In this document: in pieces, positions 1-10,160 of the stretch
Position numbering within the stretch: the stretch's first letter is position 1
Layout: the number at the start of each line of letters is the position of its first letter
Origin: Annona cherimola
Lineage: Eukaryota; Streptophyta; Magnoliopsida; Magnoliales; Annonaceae
Reading direction: 5' to 3'
Assembly (NCBI GenBank): GCA_030490835.1
Contig: CM059971.1
Coordinates: forward strand, 39,790,012 to 39,854,011
Length of the DNA stretch: 64,000 nucleotides
Made by a program: the position numbers and the translations under genes
Notes under the pieces: model-generated
Databases searched by the model: none
What the model was told of the DNA's origin: nothing
The model's input: only the letters and a program-made list of their open reading frames with translations

Positions 1-824
1 AACAGGTGAAGTCGCAGGTCAAGTCGACTCCACTTGCGACTTGGGAAGTCAAGTCGCAGACAAAGTCGACTCCAGCATCGACTTGGGGTATCCAGAGTTG
101 AAAAGTGGAAACGAACAAGTGAAGTCGCAGGTCAAGTCGACTCCACTTGCGACTTGGGAAGTCAAGTCGCAGACGAAGTCGACTCCAGAATCGACTTGGG
201 GTATCCAGGGTTGAAAACTGGAAATGAACATAACGAAGTCGCAAACGAAGTCGACTCCATGTGCGACTTGGGCGAAGTCGCAGGCAAGGTCGACTCCAAC
301 TTCGACTTGAGAAGTTTTGAAGTTCAAGATGAAGATTCAAGCATACATCCATTTGAAGTTTCTCACATACAAATGAGCTTCAAAGACTACTCTTAAAGTT
401 TCTTGAAGATCAAAAGTTGAGATTCATATTCAAAGTTCAAATCAAGTCTATCAAGTCTAAAGCTAAGTTTCAAGCTCATTCCAAATGAAGCAATACCCAA
501 ATCATGAAGACCAATTTTATAAAGTAAAAAGCAGTTCAAGAGGATCAAGGTGTTTTTGCAAAAGACCAAGCCAAGTCGCAACCCAAGTCGACTCCAGGAT
601 CGACTTGAGTTAAAGACTGAAGGCCAAGTTGACCCAGACTCGGACTTGGAACTCTGAAGAACTGGAGTCGCACACGAGGTCGACTCCAGGTGCGACTTGG
701 AAGCCAAGTCGCAGGCCAAGTCGACTCCACATGCGACTTGGGTCACAACGGTCGGAATTTATTTGAACGTTGGTGCATTAAATGCGCGCCACCTACCCTC
801 TAACGTTCGGATTACCTCCAAAGT

Positions 825-833
825 TATAAATAG
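825..833 (+). promoter_or_regulatory. Copia LTR TATA box
   Basis: TATAAATAG lies just downstream of the GTCGAC module cluster and upstream of the conserved leader hairpins, the position expected for the LTR promoter. The equivalent in element B is a weaker TTATAGAAG. Confidence 0.6.
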
Positions 834-1161
834 CATTCAAGTTGGACGAGGGAAGTAGCTGAGAATCATTAAGTGTGCTTAACTACTACATTCAAGAGCT
901 CAAAAGAGATCAAGCCACTCAAAGAAGAAGAACTCCACTTCAAACTGCAAGAGCTTCATTTCAGAATCTTCAAAGCCAACTCTTCAAGTTCTTCTCTGCG
1001 CCTAATTGCTGCTACACATCTGTAAAGTGTAGTTTTCCTATTCTTTCTGTTATATGTGTTGAACTTGATCTAGTTTGAGGAACTAGGATCAAGTAAATGC
1101 TAAGTAGTGTGTGATTGGAGTGTGACTCATCACCTACTTGTGCTGTGTTTTGTTGATGCCA

Positions 1162-1290
1162 CCTAGAGCTGGAATCTAGAAGAGAGCGGTGGCTCTAATT
1201 GTATTGAGAGAATACAATAGTGGAACCCAAGTCACAAGAAGTGTGAGCTTGGAAGAGTGGAGTAGGGAGGTTGCCCGAACCACTATAAAA
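1162..1290 (+). other. Conserved hairpin-rich LTR leader block (copia)
   Basis: Three inverted repeats sit in a row: CTAGAGC...GCTCTA(A/G); a short hairpin with the stem of GTATT/GAATAC type; and an outer stem ATAGTGG/CCACTAT that encloses the near-palindrome CCAAGTCACA...TGTGAGCTTGG. The same order and much of the same sequence occur in B (25461-25590 and 32387-32516), in A on the minus strand (3076-3262 and 12182-12368) and in K (about 62752-62930). It lies downstream of the TATA box, so it should be transcribed as part of the element's 5' leader. A role in dimerisation, packaging, translation or RNA 3' end formation is only inference. Confidence 0.6.
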
Positions 1291-1463
1291 ATCTTGCGTG
1301 TTTGATTTAATTATCTGCTCTTTACACTATATTGCTTTCCATTACGATTCTCCATTAAGGGGACTGGATTAATCAGGGGTTAAGTTTCTGTTTAAGTCAT
1401 AAATTTTTAAATACCCAATTCACCCCTCCCCTCTTGGGTTTTGCCATTAACTCGGGACCAACA

Positions 1464-2905
1464 TTAAGTTTCTGTTTTGGATTAGTATTATGTTTAGGCT
1501 ATGAATCATGTTTTAGTGAAATAAATATGTTGATTTAAACCTAAGATATGAATTTTGAAAGAATGAAATTCAAAGTGATGTATATGACTCGAATTTCCAT
1601 GTTTTTGTGACATGTATGTTGTATAAGTATGCCTAAGTGAATTATGCATGGTTTAGAGGGTAAATTAATCTAAATGTAGAACACTTTGAATGACCAAAAG
1701 GAATGAATTTATCTTGCCTTAAATCTGGAATTTTAGGGCCTAAATAGGAACATGCAAAATGAGGTGAAAAAGATACCCAATATGTGCCTGAAAGTTGCTG
1801 TTTTGAGAGGAGTTAAATTATGGATGCTAAATATGTGTTAATACCCTAGATTTGGGTTAGAAAAAGTTGGATTAATTGCTGGAAATTCGGAATTATAAAA
1901 CTATTTAGGGTTAAGTATCAAAAGACAAGTTGAAAGTGTGAAAAACGGGTTCCAAAGTTGCTGTTTTGGAAACCTGTGATTAGTGGATTAAAATTCCATA
2001 AAAATACCCTAAATAAAGTGTTAGTTAAGGATGATTATCATGCTGAACTAGGGATAAAGTTGCTGACTTGAAAATTTTTATGAAATGCATCATATATGTG
2101 TTGTCAAATGGGTATACGTAGATAAATGAATATGCATAAGTGGTAAATGACTTATGTAATTTGATTTTGTGCAAAAATGCATGAAAATATGATAAATTTC
2201 ATGAATATACAGCTTTTTAGATGCATGATGTTAATTTCAAATTTTGGGATTAATTAATGAAGCGTAAGGCGACAATGTGTGCTTAAAATGAGCACCAATG
2301 TGGAAAATTTTGAAAAATAAGTGAGAAATGTTGTATGAAAGGTAATGAACCTTTAAATGATAATTATTGGATGATTATTAAGTGATTCAATGGTTACCCT
2401 ACTTATGGGATTAAATATGTTGTGTAATAGCCGATGTAATGTGCAAGTATGTGCTATATATGCATAACGACTTGAGAAGTCAAATGGATTATATATGTTA
2501 ATGAAAATGGGTTGGAAAACTAAGTGGGATGCAAGCAAAAGGAATATATGAATATTATATTATTCTCCTGTAAGCAAGGGCAAAGAAAAGGCAGATTTGG
2601 AAAGCTAAAGAAACCTAGGTAAGTAAGCAAATTTTTAAATGATTTTTGTTTTCTAAATTGTTTTACATAAATGCAGCTTTTGCTCTAATTGTTTTGATGT
2701 GAATATTGAAATTATTTACAATGAATTTAACGATGGTCATTCCTTAGTTAAATTTGTATTGAAATGATTCTTTTATTTACAAGATGACCTTGTGAAATTT
2801 CTTTAATAAATGTTATGAAAAATGTTGTGATTCTAAGTTTGTGAATGAAAAATCATGCTCGCATATTAAAGATGTTTTTATGAAAGTTTCATGTGCACAA
2901 AGTAC
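1464..2905 (+). mobile_element. Tekay-family LTR fragment (E family), middle part
   Basis: This AT-rich, gene-free sequence is the reverse-complement counterpart of E's LTRs, about 46580-48020 in the left LTR. Examples are the 'tatgtttaggctatgaatca' stretch at 1489 and the run from 2240 to 2600. It was cut on the left by the copia LTR at 1-1463 and on the right by element A. Its continuation is at 13678-14440. No coding sequence is seen. Confidence 0.8.
2901..2905. repeat. Target-site duplication of element A (left, AGTAC)
   Basis: AGTAC directly precedes the TGTTGG terminus of element A and recurs directly after its other end at 13673-13677. Confidence 0.95.
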
Positions 2906-4566
2906 TGTTGGTCCCGAGTTGATGGCCTAACCCAAGAGGGGAGGGGTGAATTGGGTTCTTTAAAATTTCTTTTGTAAACTTAAAAATCTTAACCCCTTGA
3001 AAAGGTTAATCCCCTTTTTAAGCGAATGGAGAGCAAATAAGATAAAGCAGTAAAAATAAGTAGAACACAAGATTTATAGTGGTTCGGGCAAACCTTCCCT
3101 ACTCCACTCTTCCAAGCTCACACTCCGTTGTGACTTGGGTTCCACTATGTATTCCACGAATACACTTAGAGTCACCGCTCTCTTCTAGATTCAAAGCTCT
3201 AGGGGGCATAACAACTAGAGCCACTTGCTCTCTTCTAGATTCAAAGCTCTAGGGGGCATATACAATCACTTGCACAAGTAGGTGATGAGTCTCACTCCAA
3301 TCACACCCTACTTTGCATACACTTGATCTTAGCTACTCAAGCTAAATCAAGATTTATACAACCAAATAAAGAAATGAATAAAAACTACACTTTACAGATT
3401 TGTGTAGGCAGATTGAGCTCGAGGAAGAAATCAAAGGCAGCTTGGATGATGATCGTTGAAGCAACTTGCAGTTTGAAGCTCTTTCTTCCTTTGAATCACT
3501 CAAATATGGAGAAAAGGGATTTGAAAGTCTTTCTTGCACTTCTTTTCTCTCTATGATCCTTAGAGTAGTGTGTATTGTCTTTTCTCACGTTCATTTGAAT
3601 GTCTTTTTATAGAGTGAGAAAGATTGGAACGTTGTAGGAGTGGTTGTCGCGCAATAAATGAACTCCAACGTTCAAAAATTCGAACGTTATACTCCAAGTC
3701 GAAGATGGAGTCGACTTGGTCTGCGACTTGGCTTCCAAGTCGCACCTGGAGTCGACTTGGCCTGCGACTCCAGTTCTTCCAGATTCCAAGTCTGAGTCTT
3801 TGGTCGACTTGGCTTTGGACTTCGACTCAAGTCGATCCTGAAGTCGACTTGACTTGCGACTTGACTCGACTTTTGCTGGAAATGCTTTGAGCTTCTTTTG
3901 ATCTGCTTTTTCATCCTTGGTTTTCTTTCTTTTGAATAAGCTTGAGAACTTGTGATTGACTTGATAGACTTGATTTGATGTTGATCTTGAATCCTTGCTT
4001 TGATCTTCGAGAACCTTGAGTTGTTCTTGAAAATGGTCCTTGCATCCTTTTTGGATTTGATTATTCTCAATTTGATCTTTTGGATAAGCTTGGAAATACA
4101 AACTTCAAGTCTGAAATCCTCAAGTCGAAGTTGGAGTCGACTTGGTCTGCGACTTCGCCCAAGTCGCACATGGAGTCGACTTCGTCTGCGACTTCGCCAT
4201 GTTCGTGAACCAGATTTCAGCGCTGGACACTTTTGGTCGTTTGAGGTCGATTCCGAAGTCGACTTCGTCTGCGACTTGACTACCCAAGTCGCAAGTGGAG
4301 TCGACTTGACTTGCGACTTCACCTGTCAGTCCTTCCATTTTCAAATCTGTCCACCTGTGGCCATTCCAAGTCCCTAGAGAAGTCGACTTGGGTATCGACT
4401 TCGTACCAAGTCGAAGTCCGAGTCGACTTGGTGATCGACTTGGTCTCTTTGCTTTCCTTAAACACTTGGCAAACTTATTAGTATTCTTTTTAACCTCAAA
4501 TTAGTTCTTGTTAATCATCAAAACTTACACTTTGGTCAATTTTGTTTTGAGTCATTGTTTCCAACA
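2906..4566 (-). repeat. Element A 3' LTR
   Basis: 1661 bp; on the plus strand it begins TGTTGGTCCC and ends TTTCCAACA. It holds a tandem duplication of the TCTAGA...CTAGGGGGCAT unit (about 3185-3262), a minus-strand TATA (3604-3612), and GTCGAC module clusters at about 3695-3880 and 4115-4445. Apparent ORFs in the LTR are repeat-derived and were not taken as genes. Confidence 0.95.
3604..3612 (-). promoter_or_regulatory. TATA box in element A LTR
   Basis: On the minus strand this reads CTATAAAAA, between the GTCGAC clusters and the leader hairpins. The identical copy in the 5' LTR, the one that would drive the element, is at 12710-12718. Confidence 0.5.
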
Positions 4567-4580
4567 ATCTCCCCCTTTTT
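4567..4580 (-). promoter_or_regulatory. Polypurine tract of element A
   Basis: On the minus strand the bases next to the 3' LTR read AAAAAGGGGGAGAT, a typical copia PPT for plus-strand DNA priming. A second PPT-like run, AAAAAGGGGGAGA, lies upstream at about 4866-4878. Multiple PPT-like repeats are known from the SIRE group. The 300 bp between them hold no gene. Confidence 0.85.
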
Positions 4581-4878
4581 GATGATTGACAAAACTACAT
4601 TTGAGTTGATACCTTTTTGAGTATTTAAGCAAGTTCATGTAAAAACAGAGCATTCAAACATATTACCATAGAAAGCAGAGCATATACATATTCATGACAG
4701 AGCATTATTTTCATAATTCACTCAAAATATTCATGTCAAGCATAAAACATCTTTCATGTATATCTGTTTCATTTTTACAAAATGCAATGAAAAACAAAAT
4801 GAAACCTAGATACAAGTTACCCAACCCAAAACGAAAGGAAACTCTAACTCTTAAACCGATCTTTTCTCCCCCTTTTTG

Positions 4879-6444
4879 TCAATCAAGCAAAAATAACGAT
4901 TTGATAAACTGAAATTGAGAGATTTGATATGGAATAGGTTTGATGGGACAATGGTGGGCCGAGGAGTAGACAAGAGAAGCGTGATCGGGAGTTGCCTCTC
5001 TATGAACTGAACCCGACTCGTAGGGATCGAGTTCAGGCATGGGTCTCTTCTTATGTCGGCCTGAGGCAAGATGATAGCGGATAGTCCGCATTTCCCGCTC
5101 GATTCTGTCTTGCCGGGAGTGCATATCCTCGAGCGAATTTAGAACGCCGGTGACAAGACTTGTCATCCGGTCTTCTTTGTAATCCATTTCTGCCCTCAAT
5201 GCAACTATTTCTTCCTTTAATTCCTTTAGGGTGACCTCCTCAGAGGAGGTTGGAGGCACCCGTTCTCTTGCAGCAGACCCTTGTGGAGAGTAGGATCCGT
5301 GCGATGGTGGAGAAGCGGCCCGTGCCGGTGATGCTATGGGAGGTTGCTCCCCCTCAGCTTGTGCATCGTCGTCTCGCTCTTCTTCTGGAGCTTCCGGTCT
5401 AAGTTGAAGCACATTGATCTTCATTCTTTGGATGAGTGCTTTGTTAATGGCATTTGTGGTTTTGAGTACTTCGAAAGGCTCACCTTCAATATCCACTTTG
5501 TAATGTTCAAGGATTTTTGTGATCCAGGTGCCATATGGGAGAACTCCTCGTGGATTTTCCTTTCTGGATGCTAGGGCTTCAAGAAATAACTTAGGTAAGC
5601 TTACCCTAACTTTGTTTGCCACTTTCCATAATATTTCCGCTTCTTGTGGATTTACTTGATTTCTTCCCCCGCCTTTTGGGTATATGCAGTGGGCAATTAG
5701 AAGTCTGAGTACCCGTAGCCTGGGTGATAGATCCATGTATCGAAGAAATCTAATTCCCGGATGATACTTGTTGCTCCGAGTGAGCTGGTTATACATTTTA
5801 TCCATTGTGAGATCTTCTGGTAAAGGCTCATTCACAAATGGGACTCCAAATATTTCTCCTAAATCAATCCTTGCTCCCTTTTTGCTTGGAGTTATCCCAA
5901 TTCCAAGTTTGATTTCTACTCCCTTGACAAAAGTTGCATATTTTTCGTCATCCCATAGATAATAGAAAATCCGAGTAAGATCTGGATAAACCTTTTCATC
6001 CTCTTTTAGCAACTTGGTCCATCCTTGAAAATCCAATAGATCTTCTATATCGGATTCATAATCTTTCAAAAATTTGAAATCTATAATCTTGGGTATAAAT
6101 ACCTTCCGTTCATAGAAGCTTTTGTAAAAACGACTGTGCTGGAGTTCGGTTTGGAAGTAAGTGGTAGGCATCTTCAATACTTGAGTTTTCCTAGCCGGAG
6201 TACCCCTTTTGCTTGCTCCAGATTGTGTACTCTGTGAGGTTTGGGCTTGTTGTTGACTGGGTGCTCGATCGGATGATTGAGTGGTTTGGAATCGCACCCG
6301 TTTCCCAGTCGAAGTCGATGGTTCTTCTCTGGCTCTTTTAGATGGAGTCCTAGATCGTCTAGGAACTTCTTCTTCTGTGTGAGATGTAGGTTGAGTGGCA
6401 ATCCTTTTGGGGTATGGTTTAGACACGGCTCTCTTTGGTGCCAT
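4879..6444 (-). CDS. ORF3 of element A: 'putative plant transposon protein'-like domain plus coiled coil
   Basis: An intact 521-residue ORF in the sense of the element, placed between pol and the 3' LTR, where SIRE elements carry their env-like gene. Residues 1-95 are basic and Ser/Thr/Pro/Gln-rich. Residues about 105-310 form a folded-looking region with FYKSFYERKVFIPKI, FYYLWDDEKYATFVKG and DLGEIFGVPF. These resemble the 'putative plant transposon protein' domain found in many unplaced plant ORFs (family recalled, not searched). Then come an acidic Pro-rich linker (about 345-400) and a probable coiled coil (about 400-460, LKELKEEIVALRAEMDYKED...). I see no signal peptide or clear membrane segment, so an envelope role is not supported by what is visible. 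A DNA- or Gag-binding role is conceivable but unproven. The Met start follows a CT-rich leader and lies in good context (GAAAATGGC). Element B has no counterpart. Confidence 0.85.
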   Translation of the reverse strand: MAPKRAVSKPYPKRIATQPTSHTEEEVPRRSRTPSKRAREEPSTSTGKRVRFQTTQSSDRAPSQQQAQTSQSTQSGASKRGTPARKTQVLKMPTTYFQTELQHSRFYKSFYERKVFIPKIIDFKFLKDYESDIEDLLDFQGWTKLLKEDEKVYPDLTRIFYYLWDDEKYATFVKGVEIKLGIGITPSKKGARIDLGEIFGVPFVNEPLPEDLTMDKMYNQLTRSNKYHPGIRFLRYMDLSPRLRVLRLLIAHCIYPKGGGRNQVNPQEAEILWKVANKVRVSLPKLFLEALASRKENPRGVLPYGTWITKILEHYKVDIEGEPFEVLKTTNAINKALIQRMKINVLQLRPEAPEEERDDDAQAEGEQPPIASPARAASPPSHGSYSPQGSAARERVPPTSSEEVTLKELKEEIVALRAEMDYKEDRMTSLVTGVLNSLEDMHSRQDRIEREMRTIRYHLASGRHKKRPMPELDPYESGSVHREATPDHASLVYSSAHHCPIKPIPYQISQFQFIKSLFLLD

Positions 6445-6850
6445 TTTCGGATTAGAACTTTGGGGTTTTTTGTGAGAGGAAATGGAGATGAAGACAGAGA
6501 GAGAGAGGGGAGAAAGTTTTAGAGAAAGAAAGAGAGAATAGATGTTGCCGGGAGAGAGGAGAAGCGGGATTCGAAAATGGGAGAGGATATACCGGAGATT
6601 TGCCGGAGATGGGTTTTTTGTGGGAAAGAAAGAAAATGGGAAAAAGGAAGAAGGAACAGAGAGAAAGAAAGAAATAGTAAAGAAAGAGAACCGGGAGGAG
6701 AGTTTTGCCGGAGATTTGCCGAAGATGGGGGATCTTGCCGGAGAAAACGTGTCGCCGGGGAGAGAGAGAAAATGAGAGGAAAAGATGGAGAGATGACGCG
6801 GGAAAATGAAAGAGAGGGAAGAAGAAGAAGAAAAGAAGAAGACGGCCGAA
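6445..6850 (-). promoter_or_regulatory. CT-rich leader upstream of ORF3
   Basis: On the minus strand this is a pyrimidine-rich stretch (CTCTCTTTCTTTC...) with repeated CTCCGGCAA-type motifs, ending at the ORF3 ATG. It looks like the 5' untranslated region of a plant gene rather than retrotransposon internal sequence. ORFs read on either strand here are low-complexity artefacts. Confidence 0.5.
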
Positions 6851-6864
6851 TGCGAACCGTCGCG

Positions 6865-7045
6865 CGCGGAGTCGACTTTGCCCTAGGCGAAGTCGACTTC
6901 GACACTCTGGAGTCGACTTCGCTATCGACGCGGAGTCGACTTCGCTCCTGTGGAGTCGACTTCGCTCCTGAATCGGAGTCGACTTTACTTTCCCAAGTCG
7001 ACTTGGCGGAGTCGACTTGGCTCCCATGGAGTCGACTTGTCCCAT
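6865..7045 (-). repeat. Internal GTCGAC array between pol and ORF3
   Basis: About ten GTCGAC cores spaced roughly 13-25 bp apart, most in the form GAAGTCGACTCC or GAGTCGACTTCGC. This is the same palindrome that fills the U3 of the copia LTRs in this window, but here it is internal and just upstream of the ORF3 leader. It is absent from element B, which also lacks ORF3. Confidence 0.8.
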
Positions 7046-7075
7046 CAGATTTGCCTTTTCCAAATCTTAATTTTC

Positions 7076-10000
7076 CTAATTTAGCTCTATCATCCCCATA
7101 TCATTCCTAATTTTATAAAATGATTCTTTGGCTAATGGTTTGGTAAAGATATCAGCAATTTGGTCTTCTGTTTTCACATATTCTAAGCATACATCATGAT
7201 TCTCAACATGTTCACGAATAAAGTGATGTCTCACATCAATATGCTTGGTTCTTGAATGCAGTACAGGATTTTTAGTTAAACAAATTGCACTTGTATTATC
7301 ACATCTAATAGGAATATCAACATAATCAATACCATAATCTTTCAACTGTTGTTTCATCCAAAGTAACTGGGCACAACAACTACCGGCGGCTATGTATTCG
7401 GCTTCTGCAGTAGATAGGGCAACACTTGTTTGTTTTCTTGAATACCATGAAACCAACATCTGTCCAAGAAACTGACAAGTTCCACTAGTACTCTTTCTAT
7501 CTACTTTATAGCCGGCAAAATCTGCATCCGAATATCCGATTAGATCAAAGGTTGTCTCCTTTGGATACCATAGTCCAAGATTGGCAGTTTTTATCAAATA
7601 CTTAAAAATTCTTTTTACAGCAAGTAGATGTGATTCTTTTGGACATGCTTGAAATCTAGAACACATACAAACACTGAACAAGATATCGGGTCTAGAAGCA
7701 GTTAAATATAACAAGGATCCTATCATGCTTCTATAAAGCTTTTGATCGATACTTTTACCGTTTTCGTCCGTGTCGATCTTGATTGTCGAACTCATTGGAG
7801 TGTTTGCTCCTTTGCTATTTTGCATTCCAAATTTCTTGAGCATTTCTTTGACATATTTGGACTGGTTTAGAAATATTCCTTCATTTTGTTGCTTGATTTG
7901 AAGTCCAAGGAAGAAATTTAATTCTCCCATCATGCTCATTTCGAACTCATTCTGCATTATCTTAGAAAATTCTTGACAAAGATTTTCATCAGTAGCACCG
8001 AATATTATGTCATCCACATAAATCTGTACAATCAAAATATTTTTATTTTTGTACTTGATGAATAAAGTAGTGTCTACTTTCCCTCTTTGAAACTCATGAT
8101 CAATCAAGAATCTATTTAACCTTTCATACCAAGCTCTTGGTGCTTGTTTTAGTCCATATAACGCTTTGGTTAATTTATAAACATACTTTGATTGATCCTT
8201 TTCTTCAAAACCAGGGGGTTGTTCAACATATACTTCTTCATTCAAATAACCATTCAAAAATGCGCTTTTTACATCCATTTGAAACAATTTGAAGTTCATA
8301 TGAGAAGCAAATGCTAGTAGGATGCGTATGGCTTCTAATCTAGCCACGGGTGCATATGATTCTTCAAAATCAATTCCTTCTTCTTGGGAATACCCTTTGG
8401 CTACTAATCTTGCCTTGTTTCTAATTACAAGACCGCTTTCGTCTAATTTGTTCCTAAATACCCATTTTGTACCAATGACTGTATGATTGTTTGGTCTAGG
8501 AACTAAATGCCATACATTGTTTCTTTCGAATTGATTTAGCTCTTCTTGCATTGAAATAACCCAATTTTCATCATTAAGAGCTTGTTCAATGGTATTTGGT
8601 TCAATTTTCGATACAAACGCATATTGGCCATAAACGTTTTGTTTTGATCTTCTAGTTTTTACTCCTTCATATATGTTTCCAATAACTTGTTCAATTGGAT
8701 GGGCATTTTTAAACTTTAAATCAGTTGGAGGTTTGTAAGATTCATTACCTTCACTTACCTCTTCCTCCTCTGGATTTTCTGGCTTGAGCTCGAGTTCCTT
8801 TGGTTGTTCTTTGCCTTTCGTCTCATCTGCATCACTTAGTTCATCCTCCTTTCTCGGAGTTTGGTTAAATTCATCAAATACAACATGTATGGATTCTTCT
8901 ACAACTTGATTTCGTTTATTGAATACTCTATATGCTTTGCTATTTGATGAATAACCAAGGAATATAGCCTCATCACTTTTGGCATCTAATTTTCCCAAGT
9001 TGACTTTTCCATTGTTTAAAACATAACATGTACATCCAAAAACATGAAAATAAGATATATTTGGTTTCCTTCCTTTCCAAAGTTCATATGGAGTCTTTTT
9101 CAAGATTGCTCGAATGGTAACACGATTCAAAACATGACAAGCTGTACTCACAGCTTCACCCCAAAATTTCTTGGATAGATTGCTCTCATTTAGCATAGTT
9201 CTAGCCATCTCTTGTATAGTTCTATTTTTCCTTTCAACTACTCCATTTTGTTGTGGAGTTCTTGGTGCAGAAAATGTGTGGTGAATTCCTTTTTCATTAC
9301 AAAATTCCATGAATCGTTTGTTTTCAAATTCGCCACCATGATCGCTTCTTATGGTCACAATAGTACTCTGTTTTTCATTTTGCACCAAATTCACAAAAGT
9401 TGCAAACATAGAGAAGGCTTCATCTTTACTAGCTAAGAGAATTATCCAAGTGAATCTTGAAAAATCATCAACTATGACAAATACATATTTCTTTCCACCA
9501 ATGGTTAGAATGTCGGATGGCCCGTATAGATCCATATGTAGTAATTCAAGTGGCTTTGTGGTGGAAATTTCCTTTTTGGTAGAGAAAGGCATCTTGGGTT
9601 GTTTTGATAATTGACATGCCTTGCAAATTTTGTCTTTGTCATATTTCAACTTTGGTAATCCTTCTACCAAATTCTTTTTCCAAAGGGTCTTTATATTTCC
9701 CATGTTTACATGTCCAAGCCTTTTATGCCAAACCCATGGATCATTATCAATGGCCATAAGACATTGACCATTCAATTCATCAAGTGAAACCAAATAAACA
9801 TTTCCATGTCGTTTACCACTAAACATGATATGTTCTCCATCAAATACATTACATATAGATGATTCAAACACAACTTTATATCCTTTATCACATAATTGGC
9901 TAATACTCATTAAATTGTGTTTGAGTCCTTCAACAAACAAAACATCTTCCATGCATGCATTTGAGGTACTAAGTATATTTCCTTTACCTTTAATTTTACC

Positions 10001-10102
10001 TTTTTCATTATTTCCAAAGGCAACCATTCCATCGTTGCAAGGCTTAAGTTTATGAAACAAACTCCTTTCACCGGTCATATGCCTTGAACAACCGCTATCC
10101 AT
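7076..10102 (-). CDS. pol: Element A pol: protease-integrase-RT-RNase H polyprotein
   Basis: 1008 residues from the first Met. The frame is open 26 codons further upstream, to 10180, and the region before this Met (ending NNEWF) belongs to the protease, so real translation probably enters from gag. Protease Asp is in DSGC (residues 2-5). The integrase HHCC zinc site is H126, H131, C160, C163 and the catalytic triad D191, D254, E290 has exact DD35E spacing. RT shows [12 protein letters not shown] (D610) and YVDD (695-698). RNase H shows [16 protein letters not shown] and RCDNTSA. PR-IN-RT-RH order is Ty1/copia. All catalytic residues I can recognise are present and there is no internal stop. 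It shares its gene order with gag, which overlaps by 20 bases in the +1 frame. Confidence 0.95.
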   Translation of the reverse strand: MDSGCSRHMTGERSLFHKLKPCNDGMVAFGNNEKGKIKGKGNILSTSNACMEDVLFVEGLKHNLMSISQLCDKGYKVVFESSICNVFDGEHIMFSGKRHGNVYLVSLDELNGQCLMAIDNDPWVWHKRLGHVNMGNIKTLWKKNLVEGLPKLKYDKDKICKACQLSKQPKMPFSTKKEISTTKPLELLHMDLYGPSDILTIGGKKYVFVIVDDFSRFTWIILLASKDEAFSMFATFVNLVQNEKQSTIVTIRSDHGGEFENKRFMEFCNEKGIHHTFSAPRTPQQNGVVERKNRTIQEMARTMLNESNLSKKFWGEAVSTACHVLNRVTIRAILKKTPYELWKGRKPNISYFHVFGCTCYVLNNGKVNLGKLDAKSDEAIFLGYSSNSKAYRVFNKRNQVVEESIHVVFDEFNQTPRKEDELSDADETKGKEQPKELELKPENPEEEEVSEGNESYKPPTDLKFKNAHPIEQVIGNIYEGVKTRRSKQNVYGQYAFVSKIEPNTIEQALNDENWVISMQEELNQFERNNVWHLVPRPNNHTVIGTKWVFRNKLDESGLVIRNKARLVAKGYSQEEGIDFEESYAPVARLEAIRILLAFASHMNFKLFQMDVKSAFLNGYLNEEVYVEQPPGFEEKDQSKYVYKLTKALYGLKQAPRAWYERLNRFLIDHEFQRGKVDTTLFIKYKNKNILIVQIYVDDIIFGATDENLCQEFSKIMQNEFEMSMMGELNFFLGLQIKQQNEGIFLNQSKYVKEMLKKFGMQNSKGANTPMSSTIKIDTDENGKSIDQKLYRSMIGSLLYLTASRPDILFSVCMCSRFQACPKESHLLAVKRIFKYLIKTANLGLWYPKETTFDLIGYSDADFAGYKVDRKSTSGTCQFLGQMLVSWYSRKQTSVALSTAEAEYIAAGSCCAQLLWMKQQLKDYGIDYVDIPIRCDNTSAICLTKNPVLHSRTKHIDVRHHFIREHVENHDVCLEYVKTEDQIADIFTKPLAKESFYKIRNDMGMIELN

Positions 10103-10160
10103 GAACCATTCATTGTTTGCCTTTGCCTTAAAACATATCTGAAAAATAAGGAAATAAATC

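Larger units (their letters stand above)
1..1463 (+). mobile_element. SIRE-like Ty1/copia LTR, 3' part (window starts inside it)
   Basis: The stretch ends in ...CTCGGGACCAACA, the same LTR end as elements A, B and K, and is followed at once by unrelated Tekay-family LTR sequence. Clusters of GTCGAC palindromic modules lie at about 1-300 and 590-745, a TATA box at 825, and the conserved hairpin-rich leader at about 1162-1290. It is close to the LTR of element B. No primer site follows the end, so it is either a solo LTR or the 3' LTR of an element that begins to the left of the window. The first bases after it, TTAAG, would be one copy of the target duplication; the other copy is not visible. 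Confidence 0.85.

Noticed and set aside
49..327. ORFs rich in the VDS/CDLG and STPxATW repeats on both strands of the copia LTRs (also near 4000-4340, 13100-13480, 24170-24540, 31100-31470)
   Set aside because: They are translations of the GTCGAC hairpin modules. They exist in both strands at once and are not conserved in frame between LTR families.
1..745. CRISPR-like array because of regularly repeated GTCGAC units
   Set aside because: The units drift, spacing is irregular, there are no unique spacers of equal length, and the context is a plant LTR.
1268..1285. Possible tRNA or Pol III B-box (GGTTCGGGCAACC on the opposite strand of the copia leader block)
   Set aside because: It resembles GGTTCGANNCC but lacks correct spacing, an A box and a cloverleaf. 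It is part of the inverted-repeat leader.
4879..6444. Retroviral-type envelope protein
   Set aside because: The position fits, but no signal peptide, cleavage site or transmembrane helix can be seen; the domain resembles a cytoplasmic or nuclear plant-transposon protein.
6452..7110. ORFs of 128-203 codons on both strands around the ORF3 leader
   Set aside because: Low-complexity translations of a CT/GA-rich stretch; the region is better explained as a leader and a GTCGAC array.
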